From Dorea sp. 5-2 (GTDB lineage Bacteria; Bacillota; Clostridia; Lachnospirales; Lachnospiraceae), in NCBI RefSeq assembly GCF_000403455.2, contig NZ_KE159759.1, positions 123,661-187,660 of the forward strand: a stretch of 64,000 nt of DNA, in the 5' to 3' direction. Below the pieces are notes generated by a model. It saw nothing but the letters and a program-made list of their open reading frames with translations. It made no database searches and was not told the origin of the DNA. This document shows positions 1 to 8,594 of this stretch, one piece after another. Within the stretch, counting starts at the first letter, position 1. Each line of letters opens with the position of its first letter. The position numbers and the translations under genes were made by a program.

Positions 1-441
1 GTATGGCACTGCCATCGGGTCAGACTGGCAGAAGGTGATCGCCGCAAGGCCTTCTTTTGCACACATCTCTGTGTAGTATCCAATGGATCCGGTATGCGAG
101 ATATTCGCCATACCGACGATCGCCACGCCGTTCTCTTTTGCGATCTCGATCGCTTTCTCCGTAGCCTTGGTCGCTACCCAGTAACCGATCCCGTTGTCTC
201 CGTCCATAATACCGGAGCAAGGGCCTGTCTGTTTCCATGTGATGTTCGGATCATTGGTGATGCCGCCTTTTGCGATCCTCTCACTGTAATACTCTACACG
301 TACGGCGCCGTGGGAAGCATATCCTCTCTCATGTGACCATGTGAGGATCTCCGCGGTCTGCTCGGCATGCTCTTCCTTAAGTCCTGCCTGCATCATCTTA
401 TTCTTCATTAAACCTTTTAATTCATCTCTTGAAAGCTTCAT
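1..441 (-). CDS. allD: Ureidoglycolate dehydrogenase, partial (C-terminus beyond window)
   Basis: This reads as the first 147 residues of a malate/L-lactate-dehydrogenase-family enzyme; the frame stays open to the window edge, so the C-terminus is missing. AllD oxidises (S)-ureidoglycolate to oxalurate with NAD+ in the cytoplasm. Visible family features are the N-terminal helical region, SHERGYASHGAVR near residues 36-48 (substrate His), and IVGMANISHTGSIGYY around residues 108-123. The start has a GGTGGAAG ribosome binding site. It lies 84 bp downstream of allE on the same strand, and AllE makes its substrate, which supports AllD over a general lactate or malate dehydrogenase. Family confident; substrate inferred from context. 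Confidence 0.82.
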   Translation of the reverse strand, partial: MKLSRDELKGLMKNKMMQAGLKEEHAEQTAEILTWSHERGYASHGAVRVEYYSERIAKGGITNDPNITWKQTGPCSGIMDGDNGIGYWVATKATEKAIEIAKENGVAIVGMANISHTGSIGYYTEMCAKEGLAAITFCQSDPMAVPY

Positions 442-525
442 TACACTTCCACCATCCTTATATTTTCTAATAGATTTCCCGTATTATATATTCTCTTACG
501 TACTTTTTCCTGCCAAGCGTCCGCT

Positions 526-1320
526 CTATAATGCGACGTCTCTGTTGCAGTCCTTAGAATAAATATATGTCAGGACTTCTTCACGGCCTTCGTCGCCGAC
601 TGCGTAGCATGCCTGCGGACAGTATGCGTCCATGAATACATAGTCGCCTTTCTTAAGCGGCACCCACTCGTCGTCCAGCCTGTACATTGCCTTGCCTGAC
701 AGGAATAACATACCATGCTCCTGAACATGTGTCTCGATATATCCGTGGGAAGCGCCGATGTGGAACTTCAGGATGTGCATATTCATATCGAACCCGAAAT
801 CGTCCGTCGGAAGGAAATTCTGGATATAGCAGTTCTCCATTCCTTCATAGGAAAGCCACTCTAATTCATTGGCATTTCCAACGATGGTGTATGCGTGATA
901 GCCTTCTACCTTCTCATATCTGCGTCTGTACAGATAAAGCTTCGCGTCGGCATCGCCCTTATTCTCGAAAGATACCGGCTTATCCTCCGGGGAATAGATG
1001 TATCCGCCCTGGGTAAGATCCGCTTCTTTGTCTGCGTTCTTAACAGTAACCGCGCCCTCGACTACATAGAGGAAAGTCTCGATCCCGTCTCCGCCGATCC
1101 CATCCTTCTTGCCGCCGGCATGTGCGGTTACCAGATAATCTGCAAAAGAAGCTCCCATGGCAGGAGATCCAAGGATCGTCACGTCACAGTTCACATAACC
1201 AGGGATCGCATTCTTCACAAGTCCGTCCGGTTCAAGCAGAACCCAGTTCTCCTTCTTGATCACAGAACGTGTCTGCAGCAGTTCATCGCGGTATCCAACC
1301 TGATTGTTTAAATAACTCAT
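526..1320 (-). CDS. allE: (S)-ureidoglycine aminohydrolase, bicupin
   Basis: A 264-residue bicupin that releases ammonia from (S)-ureidoglycine to give (S)-ureidoglycolate. The C-terminal cupin carries the Mn-type ligand set: ETHVQEH (Glu, His, His), then a Gln in CPQACY, with FLSGKAMYRLDDEWVPLKKGD between. Full length for YlbA/AllE proteins. I chose the ATG at 1320 because GAGGGA sits 8 bases upstream; a GTG five codons earlier lies inside that site. It is transcribed toward allD, and a consensus-like promoter lies upstream at 1397-1425. Confidence 0.9.
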   Translation of the reverse strand: MSYLNNQVGYRDELLQTRSVIKKENWVLLEPDGLVKNAIPGYVNCDVTILGSPAMGASFADYLVTAHAGGKKDGIGGDGIETFLYVVEGAVTVKNADKEADLTQGGYIYSPEDKPVSFENKGDADAKLYLYRRRYEKVEGYHAYTIVGNANELEWLSYEGMENCYIQNFLPTDDFGFDMNMHILKFHIGASHGYIETHVQEHGMLFLSGKAMYRLDDEWVPLKKGDYVFMDAYCPQACYAVGDEGREEVLTYIYSKDCNRDVAL

Positions 1321-1396
1321 TTTTAAGTCCCTCACTTTCTTAGTTTTAATAAAATTGATTGATTGGTCTTTGTGGTCAACCGGTTTTTATAATCTA

Positions 1397-1425
1397 ATTA
1401 TGGCAATTCCACAAAAAAATTTCAA
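1397..1425 (-). promoter_or_regulatory. Putative sigma-A promoter of allE-allD
   Basis: On the minus strand TTGAAA (1420-1425) and CATAAT (1397-1402) are separated by 17 bases, about 75 bases before the allE start. A perfect inverted repeat lies just upstream of the -35 box. Confidence 0.6.
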
Positions 1426-1434
1426 TTGACATTT

Positions 1435-1464
1435 TAGACAAATCTGAACCCGTTATTTTGTCTA
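1435..1464. promoter_or_regulatory. Inverted repeat TAGACAAA-N14-TTTGTCTA, candidate operator
   Basis: Perfect 8-base arms at 1435-1442 and 1457-1464 lie between the divergent promoters of allE (minus) and the alpha/beta hydrolase (plus), the usual place for a shared operator. A PucR-type regulator is encoded in the same island, but the assignment to it is inference. Confidence 0.45.
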
Positions 1465-1494
1465 TTTTAGCAGTGCTTTCCCTACATTTTGTAC

Positions 1495-1522
1495 TTGAAC
1501 CTGCCTATATTTGTGCTATACT
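1495..1522 (+). promoter_or_regulatory. Putative sigma-A promoter of the alpha/beta hydrolase
   Basis: TTGAAC (1495-1500) and TATACT (1517-1522) are spaced by 16 bases. This leaves a leader of about 140 nt before the ATG at 1670; I recognise no known riboswitch in it. Confidence 0.55.
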
Positions 1523-1669
1523 GGTATTTACCGGCAGCCGATACCGTATTGTGTCCGCAGGGGCGGCATCCTTGTATCCCCTTCCGGTGATCGTTAAAAT
1601 TAAAACTAATGCCGAAAATTTCAGGTATTGCTTTCAACCACTTTTTAACAAATATGAAAGGAGAAAAAC

Positions 1670-2581
1670 ATGCTGCAGACCAAAGAAATCGCAATCCCAA
1701 ACGAATACTATGACAAACACGCCACCATATACTTCGATACGGATCAAAAACCAAAAGCCTTTATACTATATTTCCACGGCGGCGGATTATTATTCGGAAC
1801 ACGGACAGATCTTCCGAAGCTTCACTTAGAATCCCTGACCGGATCCGGGTACTGCATCGTCGCGTATGACTATCCCCTTGCCCCCGCCGTAAAGCTCGGC
1901 AAGATCTTTGAGGATGTATGCGCCTCTGTCAGACATTATATCGAGAACTTTCCGATCTACCTGGAGGCTTATGGCGAGAACGCCGGGGCGGATCCATCCG
2001 CCGCTCCTTCTCCCTACTTCCTGTGGGGACGCTCGGCAGGCGCTTATCTGTGCCTGCTTGCGGGAGCACATGGCTCCTTCCCCCAACCCCCCGCCGGGAT
2101 CCTCTCTTACTACGGATACGGCTTCCTGTGCGACGGCTGGTTCATGACGCCGAGCAATTACTACTGCTCTCTTCCTGCAGTCAGTGAATCCATCCTGAAC
2201 GCCCTCTCCGGCGAAGTCCATGCCGGCGGAGACATGAACACTCACTACAGCGTCTATGTCTACGCAAGACAGACCGGAAAATGGGCGGACTTAATCTACG
2301 ACGGACGCCAGAAATTCTTCTACCTTGACTATACCTTACGCACCTGCGATAAACTGCCCTGCCCCATCTTCTGCGCCCATAGTACCGGCGATACCGACGT
2401 GCCCTACTCCGAATTCCTGGAGCTGTGCAACCGGTACCAGGCGCAGCGGTTCGTCGCCTCCCACAGTATGCACGATTTTGACCGGGACGAGAAGAATCCC
2501 GTCACTGCAAGGCTTATGGAAGCAACATTGAAATTCCTGGAACTGAAGCTTGACCGCATCCAGGCAAGCGCCAAGATCTAA
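1670..2581 (+). CDS. Alpha/beta hydrolase of the HSL/acetyl-esterase type
   Basis: A 303-residue cytoplasmic alpha/beta hydrolase with no signal peptide. YFHGGG near residues 34-39 is the oxyanion-hole motif, GRSAG near 119-123 the nucleophile elbow, DTDVPY near 241-246 holds the likely acid, and HDFDRD near 265 the His. AAAGGAG lies 6 bases before the ATG. It is divergent from allE across a candidate operator, so it may be co-regulated with ureide breakdown. The substrate cannot be told from sequence; an ester or amide of an island metabolite is possible. Confidence 0.75.
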   Translation: MLQTKEIAIPNEYYDKHATIYFDTDQKPKAFILYFHGGGLLFGTRTDLPKLHLESLTGSGYCIVAYDYPLAPAVKLGKIFEDVCASVRHYIENFPIYLEAYGENAGADPSAAPSPYFLWGRSAGAYLCLLAGAHGSFPQPPAGILSYYGYGFLCDGWFMTPSNYYCSLPAVSESILNALSGEVHAGGDMNTHYSVYVYARQTGKWADLIYDGRQKFFYLDYTLRTCDKLPCPIFCAHSTGDTDVPYSEFLELCNRYQAQRFVASHSMHDFDRDEKNPVTARLMEATLKFLELKLDRIQASAKI

Positions 2582-2610
2582 CATGTAAAGATCTGAAACT
2601 ACTGATACAG

Positions 2611-2636
2611 AGAGGGACGGCATCCGCCGTCCCTCT
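2611..2636. terminator. Hairpin between convergent genes
   Basis: An 11-bp perfect stem AGAGGGACGGC/GCCGTCCCTCT with a 4-base loop lies between the convergent hydrolase and permease genes. U-tracts are weak, so it may act in both directions. Confidence 0.65.
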
Positions 2637-2703
2637 CTATTCTGCGGATTCCAAAACCTGACCTTCTCATGCAGACATGAAACGCATGGTATTTAGACCC
2701 TAT

Positions 2704-4065
2704 TTATCTCTCGAAGATCGTTCCCTTGCAGAATGGCTTAGCCTGCGGCATAACTTTCATCAGCAGATAGTATGCGACGCCTGTCGGAATCAGGCTTACA
2801 TACCATGACAGCTGCATGATCAGCAGCGAGCATAAGGAGCCGAACACGATCGCGATCACCGCCGCCCAGTTGATTCCCTTGAAGCAGCCCTTCTTGTCGT
2901 ACATATCGTTGATATCCAGTTTCTTCTTACGAAGGATGAAATAATCTACTGCCATAACCGCAAAGATCGGTCCAAGGAATGCGGAATAGAACTGCGTGAA
3001 CAGGTTAAGGCCTGCCGCAGACTCATCTGTAACCAGCTTCCATGGCATTACGCAAGCAGAAAGCACGCCTACAAGCACGGTAGCGTGAGTCCATTTCATC
3101 TTGAAGGACTCCATAAGTACATATGCCGGAGGTACGATATTGTTCAATACATTGGTCGTAACCTGTGCAAATGCGATAAAGAGCAGAGTCACGATCGTCA
3201 GGAACTTACTCCCCATGGTGGTAGAGAATACAACAACCGGATCGCTGTTTCCCGTCGCCGCCGTTACAAGGAGCCCTATAAGGCCCATGAACAGGGTTAC
3301 CGGAAGGATCGCTACGGTATAGATACTTGCAGCCTTCACCGGCTTCACATTATCCGTCGCGTTACGTGAGTAATCGGACGCATTGATGATCATCGTGGAG
3401 TAGATCCCAAGGAAAGAGGTTGTAGCAGCCCAGAACGGCATTCCCCATGTTCCTTTGATCCCTGAGAACACATCGCCGATCTCTGATGAGAACTGTGTAT
3501 TTACCACATACAGCATATAGATCAGGATCGCAATGATGAATACACAGGAGATATTCTCAAGCCACTTGATCCCCTCGAATCCTTTGATCGCAAGCGCAAC
3601 CTGCAGAAGGGTGAACAATGCGTATACAACCGGAAGGTTGCTTACGCCAAATAAGATGTTCATACAACTGTTGATGGCTCCCGCTCCCACCCAGCTCTGG
3701 AAACCAAACCACACGATCGCCGGAAGTCCTCTTAAGACGCCGGGGATCTTAACGCCTGTCGTACCAAAACTGCTTCTTAACTGCACGGTAAACGGAATAC
3801 CATAGGTATGGCCGCACTCGCCGATGATCGCCAGTGCAATGGCAATGACCAGACATCCGATCGTCATCGCAAGGATCGCCTGTGTTACCGTCAGGGCGCC
3901 GATAAGTCCCGCACCCATGGAAAATGTACCGATAGATACACAACCGCCCATGAAACTTGCCGCATAGGACAACGGTCCCATGATACGCTTCTTAGTCGGC
4001 TGAAGATCCGGATCTACATCCTTTACCAATTCCGGATTCAGATTTTTGTTGTCAACAATACCCAT
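2704..4065 (-). CDS. NCS1-family purine/pyrimidine/hydantoin permease A
   Basis: A 453-residue membrane protein with about 12 transmembrane segments, of the NCS1 family (CodB, PucI, Mhp1), which imports nucleobases, allantoin or hydantoins with a cation. Family signatures are the GGCVSIGTF first helix, YGIPFTVQLRSSFG near residues 88-101, and GLPAIVWFGFQSWVGAGAIN near 112-131. AAGGAG lies 7 bases before the start. It follows cyclic amidohydrolase 1 by 29 bp and forms one of two hydrolase/permease pairs. Allantoin is the likeliest cargo from context, not from motif. Confidence 0.85.
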   Translation of the reverse strand: MGIVDNKNLNPELVKDVDPDLQPTKKRIMGPLSYAASFMGGCVSIGTFSMGAGLIGALTVTQAILAMTIGCLVIAIALAIIGECGHTYGIPFTVQLRSSFGTTGVKIPGVLRGLPAIVWFGFQSWVGAGAINSCMNILFGVSNLPVVYALFTLLQVALAIKGFEGIKWLENISCVFIIAILIYMLYVVNTQFSSEIGDVFSGIKGTWGMPFWAATTSFLGIYSTMIINASDYSRNATDNVKPVKAASIYTVAILPVTLFMGLIGLLVTAATGNSDPVVVFSTTMGSKFLTIVTLLFIAFAQVTTNVLNNIVPPAYVLMESFKMKWTHATVLVGVLSACVMPWKLVTDESAAGLNLFTQFYSAFLGPIFAVMAVDYFILRKKKLDINDMYDKKGCFKGINWAAVIAIVFGSLCSLLIMQLSWYVSLIPTGVAYYLLMKVMPQAKPFCKGTIFER

Positions 4066-4094
4066 ACTCTCTCTCCTTTTTCTTCTCTTGGATT

Positions 4095-5468
4095 CTATTT
4101 AAGCTTTTTTACCAGCTCGCCGACACCTTTTTCGGCAACGACCTTGCCGTCCTCGGCGATCACATTGCCGCGAACCAGTGTCATGACCGGAATCCCCTTG
4201 CCCTTAAGCCCTACAAAGGCGGAAATCTTATTCACATACAGCAGGGATTCTTCCGTGATCTCCCATTCCTTCTCCGGATCGACGATCAGAAGATCCGCGT
4301 CGAACCCCGGCTTGATATCGCCCTTTTTCCCGTAGATGCCGAATGCCTTCGCAGGCTTCACGGACATGGCATTGGCAAGCACGGTCGGACATACGCCCCG
4401 CTTTACCACGCCTTCGCTGAACGCCGCCTGGAAACCGCTCTGGATACCGGAGCAGCCGCCCCATACGTCGAATACCGTCTCGATCTTATTGCCAAGGATC
4501 TCGTTATACTTCTCGTCGTAAGAACATGGAGAATGATCGGAAGCGATCCCGCTGAATACGCCAGCCTTCACATACTCCCACATCTCTTCGACAGCTTCTT
4601 TCGGCTGAAGGATCGGCGCGCACTTATAGAGCGGTCCCTTCTCGATGACATCTTCATTACTGAAAGTCAGATAATGGGTACAGGTTTCTGCCGTAATATC
4701 ATAGCCTTCGTCCTGAGCCGCCTTGATCTTCTTCGCAACCGCCGGATGAGATACGTGGCAGATATGCGCCTTACATCCCGTCGCCTTGGCGATCTCGATG
4801 ATCGCGTCGGTCGCAACGATCTCTGCAACCACCGGACGGGACTCAAGAAACGCCTTCCAGTCGTTGCGTCCGGACTCCTTCATCCGCTTCTCCTGGTTCT
4901 TGATGATCGCATAGTCTTCACAGTGGAAGCCCGCGCGTCCGTCAAACTCCTTGATGATATCCATCGCCTCCATCGCCTGGCCGTAGTTTAACGACTCATA
5001 GTCCGGAGACACCGGTCCGATGAAGGATTTAAAGGATACGCAGCCCTTCGCATCCAGGTCTTTAAGATCATTAAAATTATAGCTTGTAAGCCCGCCCCAG
5101 AAGCAATAATCTACATACGCATTCAGGGAAACCTTATTCTCTTTGAAATCAAACGCTTCCGCGTTCGTCATACACGGATCGTTCTGGAGAGGCATGTCGA
5201 TCACGGTGGTATATCCGCCGAGCGCTGCGGCAGCCGTACCATGCTCATAATCCTCGCGCCACTCAAATCCCGGATCATTCAGATGGGCGTGGGTGTCGAT
5301 CGCCCCTGGAAATACATATTTCCCTGCCGCATCGATGACCTTTGCCGCCTCCGGTTCCTCGCCTGCAGTCAGCACCGCTGCGATCTTGCCTTCCTTCACC
5401 GCAATATTGCCCTCTGTCACGGCGTCCGCCGTAACGATCCTGCCATTCTTGATCAATACGTCATACAT
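4095..5468 (-). CDS. allB: Cyclic amidohydrolase 1 (allantoinase-like)
   Basis: A 457-residue amidohydrolase of the dihydroorotase/allantoinase/hydantoinase group, which opens a five-membered cyclic ureide. Metal ligands are visible: DTHAHLNDPG (HxH) near residue 60, FKSFIG with the Lys normally carboxylated near 147, HCED near 183, CHVSH near 240 and SDHSP near 313. The ATG at 5468 has GGAGG 8 bases upstream; an ATG six codons earlier lies upstream of that site. It is followed by permease A. Its closest relative in the window is amidohydrolase 2 at 6899-8305; which one uses allantoin is not certain. Confidence 0.82.
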   Translation of the reverse strand: MYDVLIKNGRIVTADAVTEGNIAVKEGKIAAVLTAGEEPEAAKVIDAAGKYVFPGAIDTHAHLNDPGFEWREDYEHGTAAAALGGYTTVIDMPLQNDPCMTNAEAFDFKENKVSLNAYVDYCFWGGLTSYNFNDLKDLDAKGCVSFKSFIGPVSPDYESLNYGQAMEAMDIIKEFDGRAGFHCEDYAIIKNQEKRMKESGRNDWKAFLESRPVVAEIVATDAIIEIAKATGCKAHICHVSHPAVAKKIKAAQDEGYDITAETCTHYLTFSNEDVIEKGPLYKCAPILQPKEAVEEMWEYVKAGVFSGIASDHSPCSYDEKYNEILGNKIETVFDVWGGCSGIQSGFQAAFSEGVVKRGVCPTVLANAMSVKPAKAFGIYGKKGDIKPGFDADLLIVDPEKEWEITEESLLYVNKISAFVGLKGKGIPVMTLVRGNVIAEDGKVVAEKGVGELVKKLK

Positions 5469-5493
5469 CGGTAATACCTCCTTCATATGAATC

Positions 5494-6849
5494 TTACTCC
5501 AATATTGTTCCTTTTCTGAAACGCTCGCAGGACGGCATCTTCTTCATCAGGAAGTAGAAGATAAGTCCTGTCGGGATCGTCGCCGTAAAGAAGGAAATAT
5601 TTACATTGATAAGCCCGATCACAGCGCCGACCGCGATCGCGATGATCGCCGCCCAGTTAATGCCCGCATGATTTCCGTTATCATCATACAGATCGTTCAG
5701 TACATCCATCGTTACGTTCCTCTTATGGAGAACGAAGAAGTCTGTGATCAATACCGCAAAGATCGGTGCGAAGAATGCGGAATAGATCTTAACGAATAAG
5801 TCAAGTCCTGCTGCGGAACTGTCGTTTGTGAGGATCCACGGGCAGGTGGCTACCGCAAGGATACCAACGATGATAACCGCCGTCCTGTGCTTGATCTTGA
5901 ATACATCCATGAACGCATATGCAGGCGGGATAACATTACTTGCCAGGTTGGTGGACAGCTGTGCGAAGATAATGAAGCCCAGCGTCACCAGAAGGACGAT
6001 CTTGTTATCTACCATCTGCGCAAATGCATTGATCGGATTCGCAATTCCGGTAGCCGTGGAAGCCATAGCTCCGATCAGTCCAAGCAGTACCGTTGCCGGA
6101 ACCATCGCACAGAAGTAAGACGCTCCACGTGCAACGGATGAATAGCCCGCCTTCACCTCACGGGAATAATCGCCCGCATTCAGCATAACTGTCGTACTGT
6201 TCCCGAAGAACGCGATCACGGCGCCGATAAACGGCATACCCCAGGTTCCGCCATGGCTCATCAGCTTATCGCCGATGACGTCGCCGTACTGTGAGATACA
6301 GATATAAAGCAGATAGATCATAGCGATGGAGATTACGACACCGCCGATATTCCCTACCCATTTTGCTCCCTGGAAGCCCTTGATGGACAGGAGGATCTGG
6401 ATCAGCTGGAATGCGATAAAGAACACCCAGATATTATCAAACCCAAAGAACACAATGGATATGTTGTTAAGCGCCGCGCCTCCAAGCCATGTCTGGAAGC
6501 CGTACCATACAATCGCAGGAAGTCCTCGGATCAATACCGGGATGGAACTTCCCTTTGTACCAAATGCACTTTTCAGCTGGATCGCATAAGGTGCGCCCGT
6601 CTTGTAGCTGAACTGATCGTTCGCCGCGATACCGATGATCAGGATCAGCGAACCGATGAATACAGCCAGGAACAACTGTACCAGATTCAATCCCTTCTCA
6701 AGCTGAGCGGAACCCATCGTCAGAGTTCCGATGGAAATACAGCCTCCAAGCCAAAGCATGGTGTTGGAGCCCCAGCTCATGATCCGGTCCTGAGCCTTAA
6801 TAGGCGCTAATGAGCTCGCCTCTTTCTTTTCATTACTTACATCACCCAT
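5494..6849 (-). CDS. NCS1-family purine/pyrimidine/hydantoin permease B
   Basis: A 451-residue paralogue of the permease at 2704-4065 with the same helix signatures: GGCISIGTLTMG, KTGAPYAIQLKSAFGTKG and GLPAIVWYGFQTWLGGAALN. About 12 transmembrane segments are visible. AAGGAGAGAG precedes the ATG. It begins 49 bp after amidohydrolase 2 and ends 25 bp before amidohydrolase 1, so the order is hydrolase, permease, hydrolase, permease, which points to duplication of a two-gene unit. The paralogues differ clearly in sequence, which suggests different cargo. Confidence 0.85.
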   Translation of the reverse strand: MGDVSNEKKEASSLAPIKAQDRIMSWGSNTMLWLGGCISIGTLTMGSAQLEKGLNLVQLFLAVFIGSLILIIGIAANDQFSYKTGAPYAIQLKSAFGTKGSSIPVLIRGLPAIVWYGFQTWLGGAALNNISIVFFGFDNIWVFFIAFQLIQILLSIKGFQGAKWVGNIGGVVISIAMIYLLYICISQYGDVIGDKLMSHGGTWGMPFIGAVIAFFGNSTTVMLNAGDYSREVKAGYSSVARGASYFCAMVPATVLLGLIGAMASTATGIANPINAFAQMVDNKIVLLVTLGFIIFAQLSTNLASNVIPPAYAFMDVFKIKHRTAVIIVGILAVATCPWILTNDSSAAGLDLFVKIYSAFFAPIFAVLITDFFVLHKRNVTMDVLNDLYDDNGNHAGINWAAIIAIAVGAVIGLINVNISFFTATIPTGLIFYFLMKKMPSCERFRKGTILE

Positions 6850-6898
6850 AAATCTCTCTCCTTTTTCTTATTTGTCGTCTTTTTTCGCTCTGGTCAGA

Positions 6899-8305
6899 TC
6901 ATGCTTTGACCGGAGTCACATATTCACCGTATCCTACCGCTTCATCCTTATACATACCGTCGGCAGCCACTACCTTGCCGCGGATGATGGTACATGTCGG
7001 AGCGCCCTTGCCCTCCTGTCCGTCGAAGCAGGACACATGCCCCTTCGTCAGAAGCTTCGTCTGGTCAACCTTCCATGCCTTCTCCGGATCCACGATCACG
7101 ATATCACCGTCGAATCCAAGCTCGAAAGCGCCCTTACGTCCGTACAGGCCGAAGATCTTAGCCGGATTATAATCCATCACCTTCGCAATAAGCGTCGGGC
7201 TTAACCCCTTCTTATTCACAACCATATCGAACATCATCGGAAGGAAGAACTGGATCGCGTTGAGCCCGCCCCATGCGTGCCAGATATCCTTAGTAGCATT
7301 GTCCTTCTCCTCGTCAGCGGCAGGTGAATGATCGCTTCCCACACATGACAGAGTTCCGTCAAGCACATAGTCCCACAGCTTCTCCATATCCTCTTTGGTC
7401 CGCATCGGCGGCGTACACTTTGCCGGAGCACCCTTCTCGAATACAAATTCCTCGGTGAATCCAAGATAATGCGGGCAGGTCTCAGCCGTGATCGGAAGCC
7501 CTTCATGGATCGCATCCTTCACCACCTGCGCCACCATCGGATGGCTTACGTGGCAGATATGGACACGTCCGCCGGTTGCCCTTGCCATGTCGATCACGTT
7601 CTTCGTCGCAACATATTCCGTCCACACATCATGGGAATCCAGGAAGTCACGGATCTTCTGCTCGTTGGTCTGGCCTTCTTTAGCCTTTGCTTCCTTCTCT
7701 CTCTCAAGTACCTGGCCGAACTCCTCACAGTGAAATCCACACAGAGCGCCGTACGGTTTCAGGATCTCAAGCGCTTTCCTCACATTCCCCATGTTCACGG
7801 TCGGGAACAGATTGCCGTTGGGGCAGGTGAATCCCTTGAACGCAGCAACACCGCAGTTATGCAGGTCTACAAGGTCATTCATATTGTTCTTCACGGAATC
7901 CGGCTTGTCATCGTAGTCTCCTACAAGCCCGCCCCACAGCGCATAATCAATCACAGAATGCTTGCTGATCTTGCCCATCTTAAGATCAAAGATCTCCTTG
8001 TTCATCAGGGAAGGATCATTGTTAAGCGGCATGTCGATCAATGTCGTACATCCGGCAACCGCCGCCGCACGGGAACCCGTCTCGAAGTCTTCTCTGTACT
8101 CAAATCCCGGCTCGTTCAGATGTGCGTGGCAGTCGATGATCCCCGGGAACACATAATTCCCCTTTGCGTCGATCGTCTCTTTCGCCTCCGCCTCGGCTCC
8201 TTTGGCAAGAAACGCCGCATACTTCCCGTCCCGGATCGCGATATCCGCTTCGTAGATACGATCTGGAGTCACCAGCCTGCCGTTTCGAATCAATAAATCA
8301 TACAT
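6899..8305 (-). CDS. Cyclic amidohydrolase 2 (allantoinase/hydantoinase-like)
   Basis: A 468-residue enzyme of the same family as the product of 4095-5468. Ligand motifs are all present: DCHAHLNEPG near residue 60, FKGF (Lys), HCEE, CHVSH and SDHSP. An insertion of about ten residues after the HCEE region distinguishes it from its paralogue. AGGAGG lies 7 bases before the ATG. It is the first gene of the minus-strand ureide operon, behind a TTGTGA-N17-TAAAAT promoter. It could be the allantoinase or a hydantoinase or dihydropyrimidinase; sequence inspection alone does not decide. Confidence 0.8.
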   Translation of the reverse strand: MYDLLIRNGRLVTPDRIYEADIAIRDGKYAAFLAKGAEAEAKETIDAKGNYVFPGIIDCHAHLNEPGFEYREDFETGSRAAAVAGCTTLIDMPLNNDPSLMNKEIFDLKMGKISKHSVIDYALWGGLVGDYDDKPDSVKNNMNDLVDLHNCGVAAFKGFTCPNGNLFPTVNMGNVRKALEILKPYGALCGFHCEEFGQVLEREKEAKAKEGQTNEQKIRDFLDSHDVWTEYVATKNVIDMARATGGRVHICHVSHPMVAQVVKDAIHEGLPITAETCPHYLGFTEEFVFEKGAPAKCTPPMRTKEDMEKLWDYVLDGTLSCVGSDHSPAADEEKDNATKDIWHAWGGLNAIQFFLPMMFDMVVNKKGLSPTLIAKVMDYNPAKIFGLYGRKGAFELGFDGDIVIVDPEKAWKVDQTKLLTKGHVSCFDGQEGKGAPTCTIIRGKVVAADGMYKDEAVGYGEYVTPVKA

Positions 8306-8364
8306 AACATAACCTCCTAAAAATAAAAATTACCGTTCAACCACATTTTAACTATCTGTATTCT

Positions 8365-8393
8365 ATTTTAATCTAAAATGAAACAAATCACAA
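8365..8393 (-). promoter_or_regulatory. Putative sigma-A promoter of the ureide operon
   Basis: TTGTGA (8388-8393) and TAAAAT (8365-8370) are spaced by 17 bases on the minus strand, about 60 bases before cyclic amidohydrolase 2. The surrounding 8306-8594 segment is AT-rich and holds only the divergent promoters. A loose TTTTGT/ACAAAA inverted repeat lies near 8425-8446. Confidence 0.55.
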
Positions 8394-8516
8394 TAGCACA
8401 AAATATAGAATATAACTCCCATTTTTTGTGCATTGTTTACAAAATTTCCCAATTATCATCGTTAATTTATTATCACAATGCACTAAAATTCTAAACCAGT
8501 TTTTAATTCATTCCCA

Positions 8517-8545
8517 TTGTATTTTCCTGCATTCTTTGATACTAT
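8517..8545 (+). promoter_or_regulatory. Putative sigma-A promoter of allH
   Basis: TTGTAT (8517-8522) and TACTAT (8540-8545) are spaced by 17 bases, about 50 bases before the allH ATG. Confidence 0.5.
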
Positions 8546-8594
8546 GTATGAAAGCAGTAAAACAAGAAAGGAACTGCAAAAAGGAGGCACATCC

